Assembly (NCBI RefSeq): GCF_003350535.1
Contig: NZ_QQBB01000003.1
Span: forward strand, 310,001 to 374,000
Direction of reading: 5' to 3'
Length of the DNA: 64,000 bases
Source: Microvirga subterranea
GTDB lineage: Bacteria; Pseudomonadota; Alphaproteobacteria; Rhizobiales; Beijerinckiaceae
Of the stretch, positions 8,131-17,378 are shown piece after piece. The number at the start of each line of letters is the position of its first letter. Position 1 is the stretch's first letter. The translations under genes and the position numbers were made by a program. The notes beneath the pieces were generated by a model that did no database searches, was not told where the DNA came from, and worked only from the letters and a program-made list of their open reading frames with translations.

Positions 8131-8162
8131 CATTCCGGGCTCGGCCAGTGCTGCCCGGAATG
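8131..8162. repeat. Inverted repeat CATTCCGGGC/GCCCGGAATG after tyrS
   Basis: An exact 10-bp inverted repeat with a 12-bp loop just after the tyrS stop. Followed by GACGG rather than a T tract. It may act as a transcript end, or be another member of the CATTCCGGG palindrome family seen at 1525. Confidence 0.5.
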
Positions 8163-8186
8163 ACGGTGGGTGGATCCGAACAAGAA

Positions 8187-8212
8187 AATGGCCGGGACTG
8201 AGCCCGGCCATT
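8187..8212 (-). terminator. gyrA rho-independent terminator
   Basis: A perfect 10-bp stem AATGGCCGGG/CCCGGCCATT with a 6-base loop, followed on the minus strand by TTTTCTTG. It lies 29 bp beyond the gyrA stop codon and is well placed to end gyrA transcription. Confidence 0.85.
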
Positions 8213-8240
8213 CGGTATCTGCCAGAAAAGCGGGAGCGGC

Positions 8241-11030
8241 TTACTCCTCGCCGCCCTCCGCGACGTCGCCGCCGGCATCGCCGTTAGCTTCGATCTCGTC
8301 GCCCTCGTCGTCCTCGCCCTCGATGTGCTCCACCGAGACGACCTTCTCCTTGCCCTTGGTGGAGAAGACTGTGACGCCCTGCGAGTTGCGGCCGACGATG
8401 CGGATGTCGTCGACGGGCACGCGGATCAGCTGGCCGCCGTCGGTGACGAGCATGATCTGGTCCGAATTCTCGACCGGGAACGAGCCCACGAGCTCGCCGT
8501 TGCGGCCGTTGACCGCCATGGCCGTGATGCCTTTGCCGCCGCGGTTGGTGATGCGGTACTCGTAGGACGAGGTGCGCTTGCCGTAGCCCTTCTCGGAGAG
8601 GGTCAGGATGAACTGCTCCTGCGCGCTCATCTCCGCGTAGCGTTCCATCGACAGGGCCTCGGCGGCGACGTTCTCCTCGTCGCTCCCATTGCCGTTCTCA
8701 GGCCCGTTCTCGCCGTTGGACTGGTCGCCCGCGATGGCGCGGCGCATCTTGAGATAGCCCGCGCGCTCCTCGCCGGTCGCCTCCACGTGGCGCAGGATCG
8801 CCATGGAGATGATCCGGTCGCCGTCGGCAAGGTTGATGCCGCGCACGCCCATGGAATCGCGCCCCTTGAAGACGCGCACGTCCGTGACCGCAAAGCGGAT
8901 GCACTGGCCCCGCGACGTGGTGAGCAGCACGTCGTCGTTCTCCGTGCAGATCTGCACGTCAACGATGTGCTCGCCCTCGTCGAGCTTCATGGCGATCTTG
9001 CCGCCGCGGTTGACCTGCACGAAGTCCGACAGTTTGTTGCGGCGCACCGTCCCGCGGGAGGTGGCGAACATCACGTCGTACTTGTCCCAGGTCGCCTCGT
9101 CCTCGGGCAGGGGCATGATGGTGGTGATGCGCTCGCCTTGGGCGAGCGGCAGCATGTTCACCAGAGCCTTGCCCTTGGCGTTCGGAGCGGCGAGCGGCAG
9201 ACGCCACACCTTCTCCTTGTAGGCCTGGCCCTCGGACGAGAAGAACAGCACCGGCGTGTGGGTGTTGGCCACGAACAGGCGGGTGACGAAATCCTCGTCT
9301 CGGGTCGCCATGCCGGAGCGGCCCTTGCCGCCGCGGCGCTGCGCCCGGTAGGTCGAGAGCGGCACGCGCTTGATGTAGCCGGCGTGGGACACGGTCACGA
9401 CCATGTCCTCGCGGGCGATCAGGTCCTCGTCGTCGACGTCCGAATCCCAGTCCACGATCTGGGTCTTGCGCGGGGTCGCGAAGGAGTTGCGGACGTCCGT
9501 CAGCTCGTCCCGGATGATGCCCATGATGCGCACGCGCGAGCGCAGGATCTCAAGATAGTCCGAGATCTCGGCCGCGAGCTTCGACAGCTCGTCGCCGATC
9601 TCGTCCCGGCCCAGCGCGGTGAGGCGCTGCAGGCGCAGGTCGAGGATGGCGCGGGCCTGGGTCTCGGAGAGGCGGTAGGTGCCGTCGTCATTGATCTTGT
9701 GGCGCGGGTCGTCCACGAGCGCGATGAGGGGCGCGATATCCTGGGCCGGCCAGTCGCGGCCCATGAGGGCTTCGCGGGCGGCGTTCGGATCGGGGGCGGT
9801 GCGGATGAGGCGGATCACCTCGTCGATGTTCGCGACCGCGATGGCGAGGCCGCACAGGACGTGGGCGCGCTCGCGGGCCTTGCCGAGCAGGAACTTGGTG
9901 CGGCGGGAGACCACCTCCTCGCGGAACTCCACGAAGGCCCGGATCAGGTCCTTCAGGGTCATCTGCTCGGGGCGGCCGCCGTTGAGCGCCACCATGTTGG
10001 CGCCGAAGCTCGTCTGCAGCGGCGTGTAGCGGTAGAGCTGGTTGAGCACCACGTCCGCCATGGCGTCGCGTTTGATCTCGACCACAATGCGCATGCCGTC
10101 GCGGTCGGATTCGTCGCGCAGGTCCGAGATGCCCTCGATCTTCTTGTCGCGCACGAGCTCCGCGATCTTCTCGATCAGGGAGGCCTTGTTCACCTGGTAC
10201 GGGATCTCGGTGAAGATCAGCGCCTCGCGGTCCTTGCGGATCTCCTCCACCTCGGACTTAGCCCGCATGATGATGGAGCCGCGGCCCGTGGTGTAGGCGG
10301 ACTTGATGCCCGCGCGGCCGAGGATGAGGGCGCCCGTCGGGAAGTCGGGGCCCGGGATGATCTCGATGAGCTCGTCGGCCGAGATGTCGGGGTTCTCGAT
10401 GAAGGCCAGGCAGCCGTCGATCACCTCGCCCAGGTTGTGGGGAGGCATGTTGGTGGCCATGCCGACCGCGATTCCGCCAGCGCCGTTGACGAGGAGGTTC
10501 GGGAAGCGGGCGGGCAGAACCGCCGGTTCGTGCTTCGACTCGTCGTAGTTGGGCGTGAAGTCGACCGTGTCCTTGTCGATGTCGTCGAGGAGCGGCATCG
10601 CCGCCTTGGTCAGGCGGGACTCGGTATAGCGCATGGCCGCCGGCGGGTCGCCGTCGACCGAGCCGAAATTGCCCTGCCCGTCCACGAGCATGAGGCGCAA
10701 TGAGAAGTCCTGCGCCATGCGCACGAGGGCGTCGTAGATCGCGCTGTCGCCGTGCGGGTGGTACTGACCCATCACGTCGCCGACGATGCGGGCGGACTTC
10801 ACGTATTTCTTGTCGGGCGTGTAGCCGTTCTCGTGCATCGAGTAGAGGATGCGCCGGTGCACGGGCTTGAGGCCATCGCGGGCGTCGGGGAGAGCGCGGC
10901 TCACGATCACGCTCATGGCGTAATCGAGGTAGGAGCGCTTCATCTCGTCGACGATGGAGATCAGCTTCACGTCGCTGGCCGGCTGATCCCCCGCGGGACC
11001 GCCGGAGCGGATGTCGTTCGGATCGGTCAA
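8241..11030 (-). CDS. gyrA: DNA gyrase subunit A
   Basis: The 929-residue breakage-reunion subunit of DNA gyrase. The N-terminal domain has the quinolone-region motif [20 protein letters not shown], in which the positions equivalent to E. coli Ser83 and Asp87 are Ser and Asp, as in wild type. The catalytic Tyr lies in [10 protein letters not shown]. The C-terminal beta-pinwheel includes the GyrA-box-like [10 protein letters not shown], and an acidic low-complexity insertion ([19 protein letters not shown]) of the kind seen in alphaproteobacteria. The tail is strongly acidic. Start ATG 11030 ([11 protein letters not shown]) is reasonable. Confidence 0.98.
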   Translation of the reverse strand: MTDPNDIRSGGPAGDQPASDVKLISIVDEMKRSYLDYAMSVIVSRALPDARDGLKPVHRRILYSMHENGYTPDKKYVKSARIVGDVMGQYHPHGDSAIYDALVRMAQDFSLRLMLVDGQGNFGSVDGDPPAAMRYTESRLTKAAMPLLDDIDKDTVDFTPNYDESKHEPAVLPARFPNLLVNGAGGIAVGMATNMPPHNLGEVIDGCLAFIENPDISADELIEIIPGPDFPTGALILGRAGIKSAYTTGRGSIIMRAKSEVEEIRKDREALIFTEIPYQVNKASLIEKIAELVRDKKIEGISDLRDESDRDGMRIVVEIKRDAMADVVLNQLYRYTPLQTSFGANMVALNGGRPEQMTLKDLIRAFVEFREEVVSRRTKFLLGKARERAHVLCGLAIAVANIDEVIRLIRTAPDPNAAREALMGRDWPAQDIAPLIALVDDPRHKINDDGTYRLSETQARAILDLRLQRLTALGRDEIGDELSKLAAEISDYLEILRSRVRIMGIIRDELTDVRNSFATPRKTQIVDWDSDVDDEDLIAREDMVVTVSHAGYIKRVPLSTYRAQRRGGKGRSGMATRDEDFVTRLFVANTHTPVLFFSSEGQAYKEKVWRLPLAAPNAKGKALVNMLPLAQGERITTIMPLPEDEATWDKYDVMFATSRGTVRRNKLSDFVQVNRGGKIAMKLDEGEHIVDVQICTENDDVLLTTSRGQCIRFAVTDVRVFKGRDSMGVRGINLADGDRIISMAILRHVEATGEERAGYLKMRRAIAGDQSNGENGPENGNGSDEENVAAEALSMERYAEMSAQEQFILTLSEKGYGKRTSSYEYRITNRGGKGITAMAVNGRNGELVGSFPVENSDQIMLVTDGGQLIRVPVDDIRIVGRNSQGVTVFSTKGKEKVVSVEHIEGEDDEGDEIEANGDAGGDVAEGGEE

Positions 11031-11176
11031 GGTTGGTCTTTCTTAAAACGTCTGCCCCTTCGCGAGAGGCGGCTTCCATGCCGCTCCGTCAGCTGTCAGG
11101 CAGCCCACGCGAATCCAAGTGAAATCAACTCGTTAGATGGGCGATTACGAGCCATTTTTCAAGGCATTTCAGGGGT

Positions 11177-11243
11177 TTTCCAAAGGATGGACGAGCCTTT
11201 CTGCGGCCAAATGGCCGCACCTGCCGAAGGTATCCTTTGGAAA
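11177..11243. repeat. Nested inverted repeat in the gyrA-lemA gap
   Basis: Outer arms TTTCCAAAGGAT (11177-11188) and ATCCTTTGGAAA (11232-11243) are exact complements. Between them is the perfect palindromic hairpin TGCGGCCA-AA-TGGCCGCA (11202-11219). Together they can form a long cruciform or RNA stem. No T tract follows. It could be a structured untranslated region of gyrA or a small repeat element. Confidence 0.65.
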
Positions 11244-11289
11244 GCGTTCGTGGCGCGGTTCCCATCTCGATGGGGCGCCCTCTGAAGCG

Positions 11290-11361
11290 GAAAGGAATCC
11301 TTGGTGTCGCATCGGTTTGTGGATCCCCGTCCCGGTCCTGCGGACCGCCGGGGATGACACG
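11290..11361. repeat. Dispersed repeat copy related to 309-422
   Basis: Contains GGAAAGGAATCC, a TGTGGATCCCCGTCCCGGTC stretch, and ends GGGGATGACAC, matching in order the right half of the element in the queA-tgt gap. An internal GGTCCTGCGGACC hairpin is present. The left terminal inverted repeat seen in the other copy was not found here. Confidence 0.5.
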
Positions 11362-11905
11362 GGTGGGCTGACAAAGCGCACGGGTGAGCGGGCCCGGGGC
11401 CAAGTGGCGCCGGGCCTGGAGCAGTTGAGGGGGCGCGAGAGGCGATCCGGCTCGAAGGGTGGTGGTGGGTGGAAGAGCCGGATGGCCCCTCGCGCACGGT
11501 TCTTTTGGGCGGAACAGGCGGCGCTGGTCCGAGAGGCGCCGCAGACGGACGCCGCCCCATGAGCGGCCGGGTCTGCGACCGGCTCCGGTCCCGAGGCTGG
11601 TGCCTGGGCCTCCCGCCGGATGAGGCTGCGTGACCGCACCCGCGGGACCGTGTCCGCTCCCACAGATCAAGACGCCTCGCGAGCGTGCCCCTCGGTGGAC
11701 CAGACCACCACGGTATAGCCTAGCTTTGGTCAGCCACCAAGAACAAAGCGGGACCATTTTCGTATCCGCCGTCGCCCCACCCCCTCGCCCCGACTCCTTC
11801 CCCCCGGACGGGCCAGCCGGCTCCGAGGCGGGGCGGCCCTCTCTTGGCTTGCTGCCAAGCTCGGGTCATGGCATCAGTGACGTAACGAAATAAGGGGGCA
11901 GTGGA

Positions 11906-12463
11906 ATGGATTGGATCATCTGGGCCGTGATAGGCCTCGTCGTGCTGTTCGGGATCTGGACCTACAACGGCCTCGTGACCCTCCGCGCACGGGTCAACCA
12001 AGCCTTCGCCGACATCGACGTGCAGCTGAAACAGCGTCACGACCTCATCCCGAACCTGATCGAGACGGTGAAGGGCTACGTCGCCCACGAGCGCGGGACC
12101 CTGCAGGCGGTGGTCGAGACCCGCAACGCCGCCCTCAAGGCTCATGGCCCGGCCGAACAGGCCGCCGCCGAGAACGCCCTCTCGGGAGCGTTGGGACGCC
12201 TGGTGGCCCTCGGCGAGGCCTATCCGGACCTCAAGGCCAGCGCCAACTTCCAGCAATTGCAGACGGATCTGGCGGACATCGAGGACAAGCTCGCGGCGGC
12301 TCGGCGCTTCTTCAACAACGCGGTCGCGGAATACAATGCCGCCATCCAGCACTTTCCGGCTGTGCTCTTCGCGGGACTGATGGGCTTCCGGGCCCAAACC
12401 TTCTTCGACGTTGGAGAGACCCAGCGCCAGGCCCTCGAAACCCCGCCCAAGGTGGCGTTCTGA
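11906..12463 (+). CDS. lemA: LemA family protein
   Basis: A 185-residue LemA-family protein: one N-terminal membrane segment (IIWAVIGLVVLFGIWTYNGL), then the family core LRARVNQAFADIDVQLKQRH and DLIPNLIETVKGY, with a helical bundle and the end motif FFNNAVAEYNAAIQHFP. LemA proteins are membrane-anchored with an outward helical bundle; their role is poorly defined. TAAGGGGG stands before ATG 11906. The M48 protease gene starts 4 bp after its stop, a pairing often seen and suggesting a common function in membrane-protein quality control. Confidence 0.93.
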   Translation: MDWIIWAVIGLVVLFGIWTYNGLVTLRARVNQAFADIDVQLKQRHDLIPNLIETVKGYVAHERGTLQAVVETRNAALKAHGPAEQAAAENALSGALGRLVALGEAYPDLKASANFQQLQTDLADIEDKLAAARRFFNNAVAEYNAAIQHFPAVLFAGLMGFRAQTFFDVGETQRQALETPPKVAF

Positions 12464-12467
12464 GCCC

Positions 12468-13496
12468 GTGTTCCAAGCCTTCGGACTTTACACCCACATC
12501 CAGGCCAACCGGCGGCGCTCGGCCCTCCTCATCGCCGGGCTCTTCGTCCTGTTCTATCTCCTCGCCTTCGGGCTCGCGATCCTGCGGCGGGCGTGGCTCG
12601 ACGGCGGAACGGGCGCGTTCGAGGCGATCCTCTCGGCTTCCCTGCGGGACTGTCTGTGGGTCGCGCCCGCCATCACTGTCGGCGTCGCCCTGTGGGTCTG
12701 GTGCGGGTTCCGGCTCAACACCTTCATCCTCAACCTGACGACGGGCTCCCGGGAGGTCGACCGCAGCAATGCGCCGCGGGCCTTTCACCTCCTCCAGTCC
12801 CTCTGCATCTCCCGCGGGATGAGCGTCCCGAAGCTCCGCATCCTGGAGGTGGAGGCGCCGAACGCCTTCGCGTCCGGCGTCCGGCCGGACCAGTACACCA
12901 TCACACTGACCCGCGGCCTCCTCGACGCGCTGGACGACCGTGAACTCGAGGCGGTGCTCGCCCATGAGCTCACCCATATCCGCAACGGGGACGTGCGCAC
13001 CATGATGGTCGCCGTGCTGGTGGTCGGCATCATTTCGTTCCTGGGCGAGCTGATCTACCGGGTCCTGTGCGAGAGCCCGGGCCTTTGGCGCCTGTCCTCG
13101 TCCCGGAACACTTCGGACAAGGGCGGAGGCGGCGGCCGGATCGCCGCCATCCTGGTTGCGCTTCTCTTCATCGTGATCGCCTGGCAGCTGTCGATCGTGA
13201 TCCGCTTCGCCCTCTCCCGCCGGCGCGAATATATCGCGGATGCGGGCGCGGTCGAGTTGACCAAGAACCCAAATGCAATGATCTCGGCGCTGCGGAAGAT
13301 CGACCGCAAGGGCGAAATCGAAGGCGTGCCCTCCGCGGTGATGGAGCTCTGCCTCGACAACCCACGTTCCGGCTTCTCGGACCTGTTCGCGACTCATCCC
13401 AGCATCGAGAAGCGCATCGACGCCCTGGTGCGCTATGCGGGCGGCCAGGCGGTCATCGCCCCGGCGGTGGCGGAGACCGAGGCTCCGGCGGCGTGA
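12468..13496 (+). CDS. M48-family zinc metalloprotease, membrane-bound
   Basis: A 342-residue membrane protease of the M48 (HtpX/Ste24-like) family. It has an N-terminal pair of membrane segments (SALLIAGLFVLFYLLAFGLA and a second near residue 70), the zinc motif HELTH within VLAHELTHIRNGD, two further hydrophobic segments, and the third-ligand region RREYIADAGAVELTKNP. The ATHPSIEKRIDAL tail is typical. GTG 12468, 4 bp after the lemA stop, was chosen because the upstream frame overlaps lemA and looks non-coding. Probably translationally coupled with lemA. Confidence 0.92.
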   Translation: MFQAFGLYTHIQANRRRSALLIAGLFVLFYLLAFGLAILRRAWLDGGTGAFEAILSASLRDCLWVAPAITVGVALWVWCGFRLNTFILNLTTGSREVDRSNAPRAFHLLQSLCISRGMSVPKLRILEVEAPNAFASGVRPDQYTITLTRGLLDALDDRELEAVLAHELTHIRNGDVRTMMVAVLVVGIISFLGELIYRVLCESPGLWRLSSSRNTSDKGGGGGRIAAILVALLFIVIAWQLSIVIRFALSRRREYIADAGAVELTKNPNAMISALRKIDRKGEIEGVPSAVMELCLDNPRSGFSDLFATHPSIEKRIDALVRYAGGQAVIAPAVAETEAPAA

Positions 13497-13558
13497 AACC
13501 GCACTCGCCCCGCGCGTGAAGTGCACTAGAAATCTAGCGTAGCGCTGGCGGGAACAGG

Positions 13559-16282
13559 ATGAGTTGCCTACGTTTCCCTCCAGAATTGATCCCTCCCGAA
13601 CGGCCTTTGGCCCGGAGCCCGAGCAGCCCGATGAACGACAGCCTGACCAGACCCTTTGCCGCTGCTCAACGGACGAGGTGGCCAAGTGGAACTGGGGAAA
13701 TGGCGGAACGCATCCGCGACCACGACTGGGGTGCGACGGCGCTCGGGCCCATCGACGCGTGGCCGCAGAGCCTGCGGACTGTGGTCGAGCTCATGCTCAA
13801 TGCGCGCCAACCGGCCTATGTCGCCTGGGGACCGGACCTCGTCTCGCTCTACAATGACAGCCTCATTCCCGTCGTCGGCAGCAAGCATCCCGCGGGCCTG
13901 GGCCAGCCGTTCGCAGAGCTGTGGGCTGAGATCTGGGACGAGTACCGGCCGGTCGTTGCGGCCACGATGGCGGGAGAAGCGCAGTATTTCGTCGATCGGC
14001 CTGTTGCCCTCTCCGGCCGGCCGGACCGGCCAGTCAGCTGGTTCACCTTCTCGTGGACACCCCTGCGGGACGAGACGGGGGCAGTGGCCGGCTTCTACTG
14101 CGCCGCCACGGAAACGACCGAGAAGGTTCGCGCAGAGACGGCTCTGCGCAAGAGCAGCGATGCCGCGCTGCGCCAGAGCGAGGCCCGCTATCGCACGCTT
14201 TTCGAAACCATGGACGAAGGGTTCTGCATCCTCCAGCTCATCTTCGACCAGGATGGGACGCCGGTCGATTATCGCTTCCTGGAGACGAACCCGGCGTTCG
14301 AGCGACAGACGGGCCTGAAGGCCGCTCTCGGCAGGACGATCCGCGAACTCGTGCCCGATCTCGAAGCGTCCTGGTTCGAGATCTACGGCAAGGTCGCGCT
14401 GACCGGTGAACCGACCCGTTTCGTCAATCAGGCCGAGCCGATGCGCCGCTGGTTCGACGTCCATGCTTTCAGGGTCGGCGAACCCGCCCAGCATCAAGTT
14501 GCGGTCCTTTTCAACGACATCACCGCCCGCAAGCAGGCCGAGGAGGCCCTGCGCCGGAGCGAAGCACGCCTCAGGGGCGCTTTCGCGATCAGCACGGTCG
14601 GCGCGCTGTTCTGGGACGAAGACTTCCGCCTGATCGACGCAAACGATGCCTTCCTGCGCATGAGCGGCTACAGCCGCGACGAGGTGCTCGGCAGGAGGTG
14701 GCAGGAGCTGACGCCCGATGAGTTCCATGCTCCTTCCAACAAGGCGGTCGACGAAATCGTCACGCGCGGCGAATGCACCCCTTACGAGAAGCAGTATTTC
14801 CGCAAGGACGGGTCCCGCTGGTGGGGGCTTTTCGCAGCCCGGAAAGTGGGTAGCGAAGCCGTCGAGTTCGTCCTGGACGTCACGGATCACAGGGAGGCTG
14901 AGACGCGGCTGCGCGAAAGCGAGGCGCGGCTGAGCCAGGTACAGGAGGCGGCGAGGATCGGCAGCTTCGAATTCGATCGCCGCACCGGCAGGGCCGCCAC
15001 ATCGCGCGAGTACCTCGATCTCTATGGCCTGCCGGAGGACCGCTCGGGCACCTTTGACTATCACGACTGGCTTGGCCTCGTGCACCCTGAGGACCGCCCC
15101 TGGGTCGAAGCGGAAACCCGCGCCGCTGTCGCCAACCCTGCGTGCGCTCAGCTCGACTACGACTTCAGGATCAAGCGTGCCGACAATGGTGAGACGCGCT
15201 GGATCGCGGCAAGGACCCGGCTCCTGCGCGATGCGGACGGGCGCTTCGTCCGGTCGCTGGGTGCGCAATGGGACGTGACGGACGACAACAAGGCGGCGGC
15301 GGCCCTGCGCGAGAGCGAGGCCAGGTTCCGGCATATGGCCGATTCCGCGCCGGCGCTGATCTGGATGACCGACGAGGATGGCAAGTTCAACTTCGTCAAC
15401 ATGCACTTCGAGCACATCTTCGGCCGCCCGGCATTCGACATGATGGGAGACGGCTGGCACGAGGTCGTCCACCCGGATGACCTGCCTGACTTCGAGCGCG
15501 ACTTCCTTGCGTGCTTCGCTGCTCGAAAGCCGTTCCGGCGGGAAGTACGGGTCTATGACCGGCACGGGGCCGTGCGGTGGCTGCGGTGCGAGGGCGTTCC
15601 GCGCCTCGATGACACCGGCCACTTCCTCGGCTTTACCGGCTGCAACGTCGACATCACCGAAGCGAAGGTCGCCGAGGAGCGCCGTGACCTCCTGATCAAC
15701 GAGCTGAACCACAGGGTGAAGAACACGCTCGCGACCGTGCAGTCCATCGCGAGCCAGACCCTGCGCAACACGGAGACCGCCGCGGAGGCCAAGGAGGCCA
15801 TCGAGGGCCGCCTTCTGGCCCTCTCGCGGGCGCACGATGTCCTGACGCGGGAGAACTGGGAGGGAGCGGATCTCTACGCAATCGTTCGCCAGGCGGTTGA
15901 GCCCTACTCGAGCCGTGGCGAGGACCGGCTGCACCTCAGCGGTCCCAAGGTGCGTCTCAGTCCGCGCACCGCCCTATCCTTCGCCATGTTGCTTCAGGAG
16001 CTGGCGACCAATGCGGTGAAGTACGGAGCCCTGTCCAACGAGACGGGCGAGGTCCGCATCGCCTGGGAGACCGAGCCGGATACACCTGAACCGCGGCTCC
16101 ATCTGCGCTGGGAAGAGAACGGCGGCCCCCCGGTCAGCACCCCGTCGCGCCGCGGGTTCGGCACGCGCCTGATCGAGCGCAGCCTCGCGCACGATCTCGA
16201 CGGCGATGTCCACATCGCCTTCGCGCCCGCCGGCCTGGTCTGCACCGTGGCGGCCCCGCTGGGCCACAAAGCCGACCAGTAA
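13559..16282 (+). CDS. Multi-PAS sensor histidine kinase, HWE/HisKA_2 type
   Basis: A 907-residue sensor kinase with no evident membrane segment, so probably cytosolic. About five PAS-like units precede the kinase, seen as repeats of EARYRTLFETMDEGF, EARLRGAFAISTVGALFWDE, EARLSQVQEAARIG and EARFRHMADSAPALIWMTDE. The kinase H-box is INELNHRVKNTLATVQSIAS. The N-box is LLQELATNAVKYGALS, and the G-region has LRWEENGGPPV and GFGTRLIERSL. HWE kinases normally have His where Gln stands in LLQELATNA, so this is a variant. The start is uncertain (ATG 13559, 13631 or 13700). No response regulator gene is adjacent. Confidence 0.92.
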   Translation: MSCLRFPPELIPPERPLARSPSSPMNDSLTRPFAAAQRTRWPSGTGEMAERIRDHDWGATALGPIDAWPQSLRTVVELMLNARQPAYVAWGPDLVSLYNDSLIPVVGSKHPAGLGQPFAELWAEIWDEYRPVVAATMAGEAQYFVDRPVALSGRPDRPVSWFTFSWTPLRDETGAVAGFYCAATETTEKVRAETALRKSSDAALRQSEARYRTLFETMDEGFCILQLIFDQDGTPVDYRFLETNPAFERQTGLKAALGRTIRELVPDLEASWFEIYGKVALTGEPTRFVNQAEPMRRWFDVHAFRVGEPAQHQVAVLFNDITARKQAEEALRRSEARLRGAFAISTVGALFWDEDFRLIDANDAFLRMSGYSRDEVLGRRWQELTPDEFHAPSNKAVDEIVTRGECTPYEKQYFRKDGSRWWGLFAARKVGSEAVEFVLDVTDHREAETRLRESEARLSQVQEAARIGSFEFDRRTGRAATSREYLDLYGLPEDRSGTFDYHDWLGLVHPEDRPWVEAETRAAVANPACAQLDYDFRIKRADNGETRWIAARTRLLRDADGRFVRSLGAQWDVTDDNKAAAALRESEARFRHMADSAPALIWMTDEDGKFNFVNMHFEHIFGRPAFDMMGDGWHEVVHPDDLPDFERDFLACFAARKPFRREVRVYDRHGAVRWLRCEGVPRLDDTGHFLGFTGCNVDITEAKVAEERRDLLINELNHRVKNTLATVQSIASQTLRNTETAAEAKEAIEGRLLALSRAHDVLTRENWEGADLYAIVRQAVEPYSSRGEDRLHLSGPKVRLSPRTALSFAMLLQELATNAVKYGALSNETGEVRIAWETEPDTPEPRLHLRWEENGGPPVSTPSRRGFGTRLIERSLAHDLDGDVHIAFAPAGLVCTVAAPLGHKADQ

Positions 16283-16369
16283 GCGCGGCGGCCGCTCCCG
16301 TCTTTTTCGTGAACCCTCCCGTCACCCGTCCGTTGTCCGGTGAGTTTCATCTCATCGAAGGACAATGCG

Positions 16370-17368
16370 ATGCATCGGAGCGACGACGGTACGATCTCCC
16401 GGCGCGGCATGGTCGGTGGCGCGGCGGTCGGCCTTGCCACGGCAGCCGCGGCGCCTGCCTCGGCCCAGACCTCTTCCTCAGGCGGCGTGGCCAAGGACGA
16501 CCCTACGACCAAGTACCCCAAGCCGCCGTTCCGGTCGCAGTCGCAGCCCTGGCCGGGCCTCGCCGGCAAGATGGATCCGCGGCCCGATCACGGCGAGACC
16601 AGCTACAAGGGCTCCGGTCGCCTCCAGGGTCGCAAGGCGCTCATTACGGGCGGCGATTCCGGCATGGGCCGGGCCGCCGCCATCGCCTATGCGCGCGAAG
16701 GCGCCGACGTGGCGATCAGCTACCATCCGGACGAGGAGCCCGACGCGCGCGAGGTCATCGACCTCATCAAGCGCGAAGGCCGCATCGCCGTGGCGCTTCC
16801 GGGCGACATCCGCGACGAAGCCCTGTGCGGGCGCATCGTCGCCGAAGCCGTGCAGCAGCTCGGCGGGCTCGACATCCTGGTCAACAACGCCAGCCGCCAG
16901 CAGCAGCGGCAGTCGCTCCTCGATCTCTCGACCGACGATTTCGACGCGACGATGAAGACGAACATCTACGCCATGTTCTGGTTGACGAAGGCGGCCCTGC
17001 CGCATCTGAGCCCCGGCTCCGCGATCATCCAGACCACCTCGGAACAGGCCTACGATCCATCCGCCAACCTCGTCGACTACGCCATGACCAAGGCCGCGAT
17101 GATGAACTTCACCAAGTCGCTGGCCAAGCAGCTCGGCCCGAAGGGGATCCGGGTCAACGGCGTCGCGCCCGGCCCGATCTGGACGCCGCTCCAGGTCAGC
17201 GGCGGCGCGACCCAGGAAAAGCTGCAGCAGTTCGGCGGCGAGACGCCGCTCGGGCGTCCGGGCCAGCCGGCCGAGCTCGCCTCGATCTACGTGCAGCTCG
17301 CGGCCGCCGATGCGAGCTACGCTACGGGCCAGGTCTACGGCGCGGCCGGAGGCGGCGGCCAGCCTTAG
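16370..17368 (+). CDS. SDR-family oxidoreductase with Tat-like signal (YghA type)
   Basis: A short-chain dehydrogenase/reductase of 332 residues. The mature domain has the NAD(P) motif TGGDSGMGRAAA, the NNAS strand, a catalytic Ser in TTSEQAYDP and the Tyr-Lys pair in YAMTKAAM. The N-terminus contains SRRGM followed by a hydrophobic Ala-rich stretch ending ASAQ, resembling a Tat signal. The pre-domain KYPKPPFRSQSQPWPGLAGK and MDPRPDHGE are typical of YghA-like glyoxal/aldehyde reductases. ATG 16370 is favoured over GTG 16340 because GAAGGA lies six bases upstream. It follows the kinase gene by 87 bp. Confidence 0.92.
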   Translation: MHRSDDGTISRRGMVGGAAVGLATAAAAPASAQTSSSGGVAKDDPTTKYPKPPFRSQSQPWPGLAGKMDPRPDHGETSYKGSGRLQGRKALITGGDSGMGRAAAIAYAREGADVAISYHPDEEPDAREVIDLIKREGRIAVALPGDIRDEALCGRIVAEAVQQLGGLDILVNNASRQQQRQSLLDLSTDDFDATMKTNIYAMFWLTKAALPHLSPGSAIIQTTSEQAYDPSANLVDYAMTKAAMMNFTKSLAKQLGPKGIRVNGVAPGPIWTPLQVSGGATQEKLQQFGGETPLGRPGQPAELASIYVQLAAADASYATGQVYGAAGGGGQP

Positions 17369-17378
17369 GGCCGGCCGC

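Larger units (their letters stand above)
11031..11905. other. 875-bp region without a credible gene
   Basis: The gap between gyrA and lemA is divergent and should contain both promoters. It holds a nested inverted repeat (11177-11243) and a dispersed-repeat copy (11290-11361). Reading frames across 11125-11893 are Arg/Pro/Gly-rich, have no recognisable motifs and are typical of chance ORFs in GC-rich DNA. I could not identify an RNA gene. Confidence 0.6.

Noticed and set aside
8325..10703. Very long plus-strand frame across gyrA
   Set aside because: Antisense shadow of gyrA produced by GC-rich codon use; the gyrA frame is complete and conserved.
8241..11030. Quinolone-resistance substitution in GyrA
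   Set aside because: The residues at the positions equivalent to Ser83 and Asp87 are the wild-type Ser and Asp.
11125..11757. Arg/Pro-rich frames in the gyrA-lemA gap as possible genes
   Set aside because: Several frames overlap each other on both strands, have no motifs and run through the dispersed repeat; no good ribosome-binding site.
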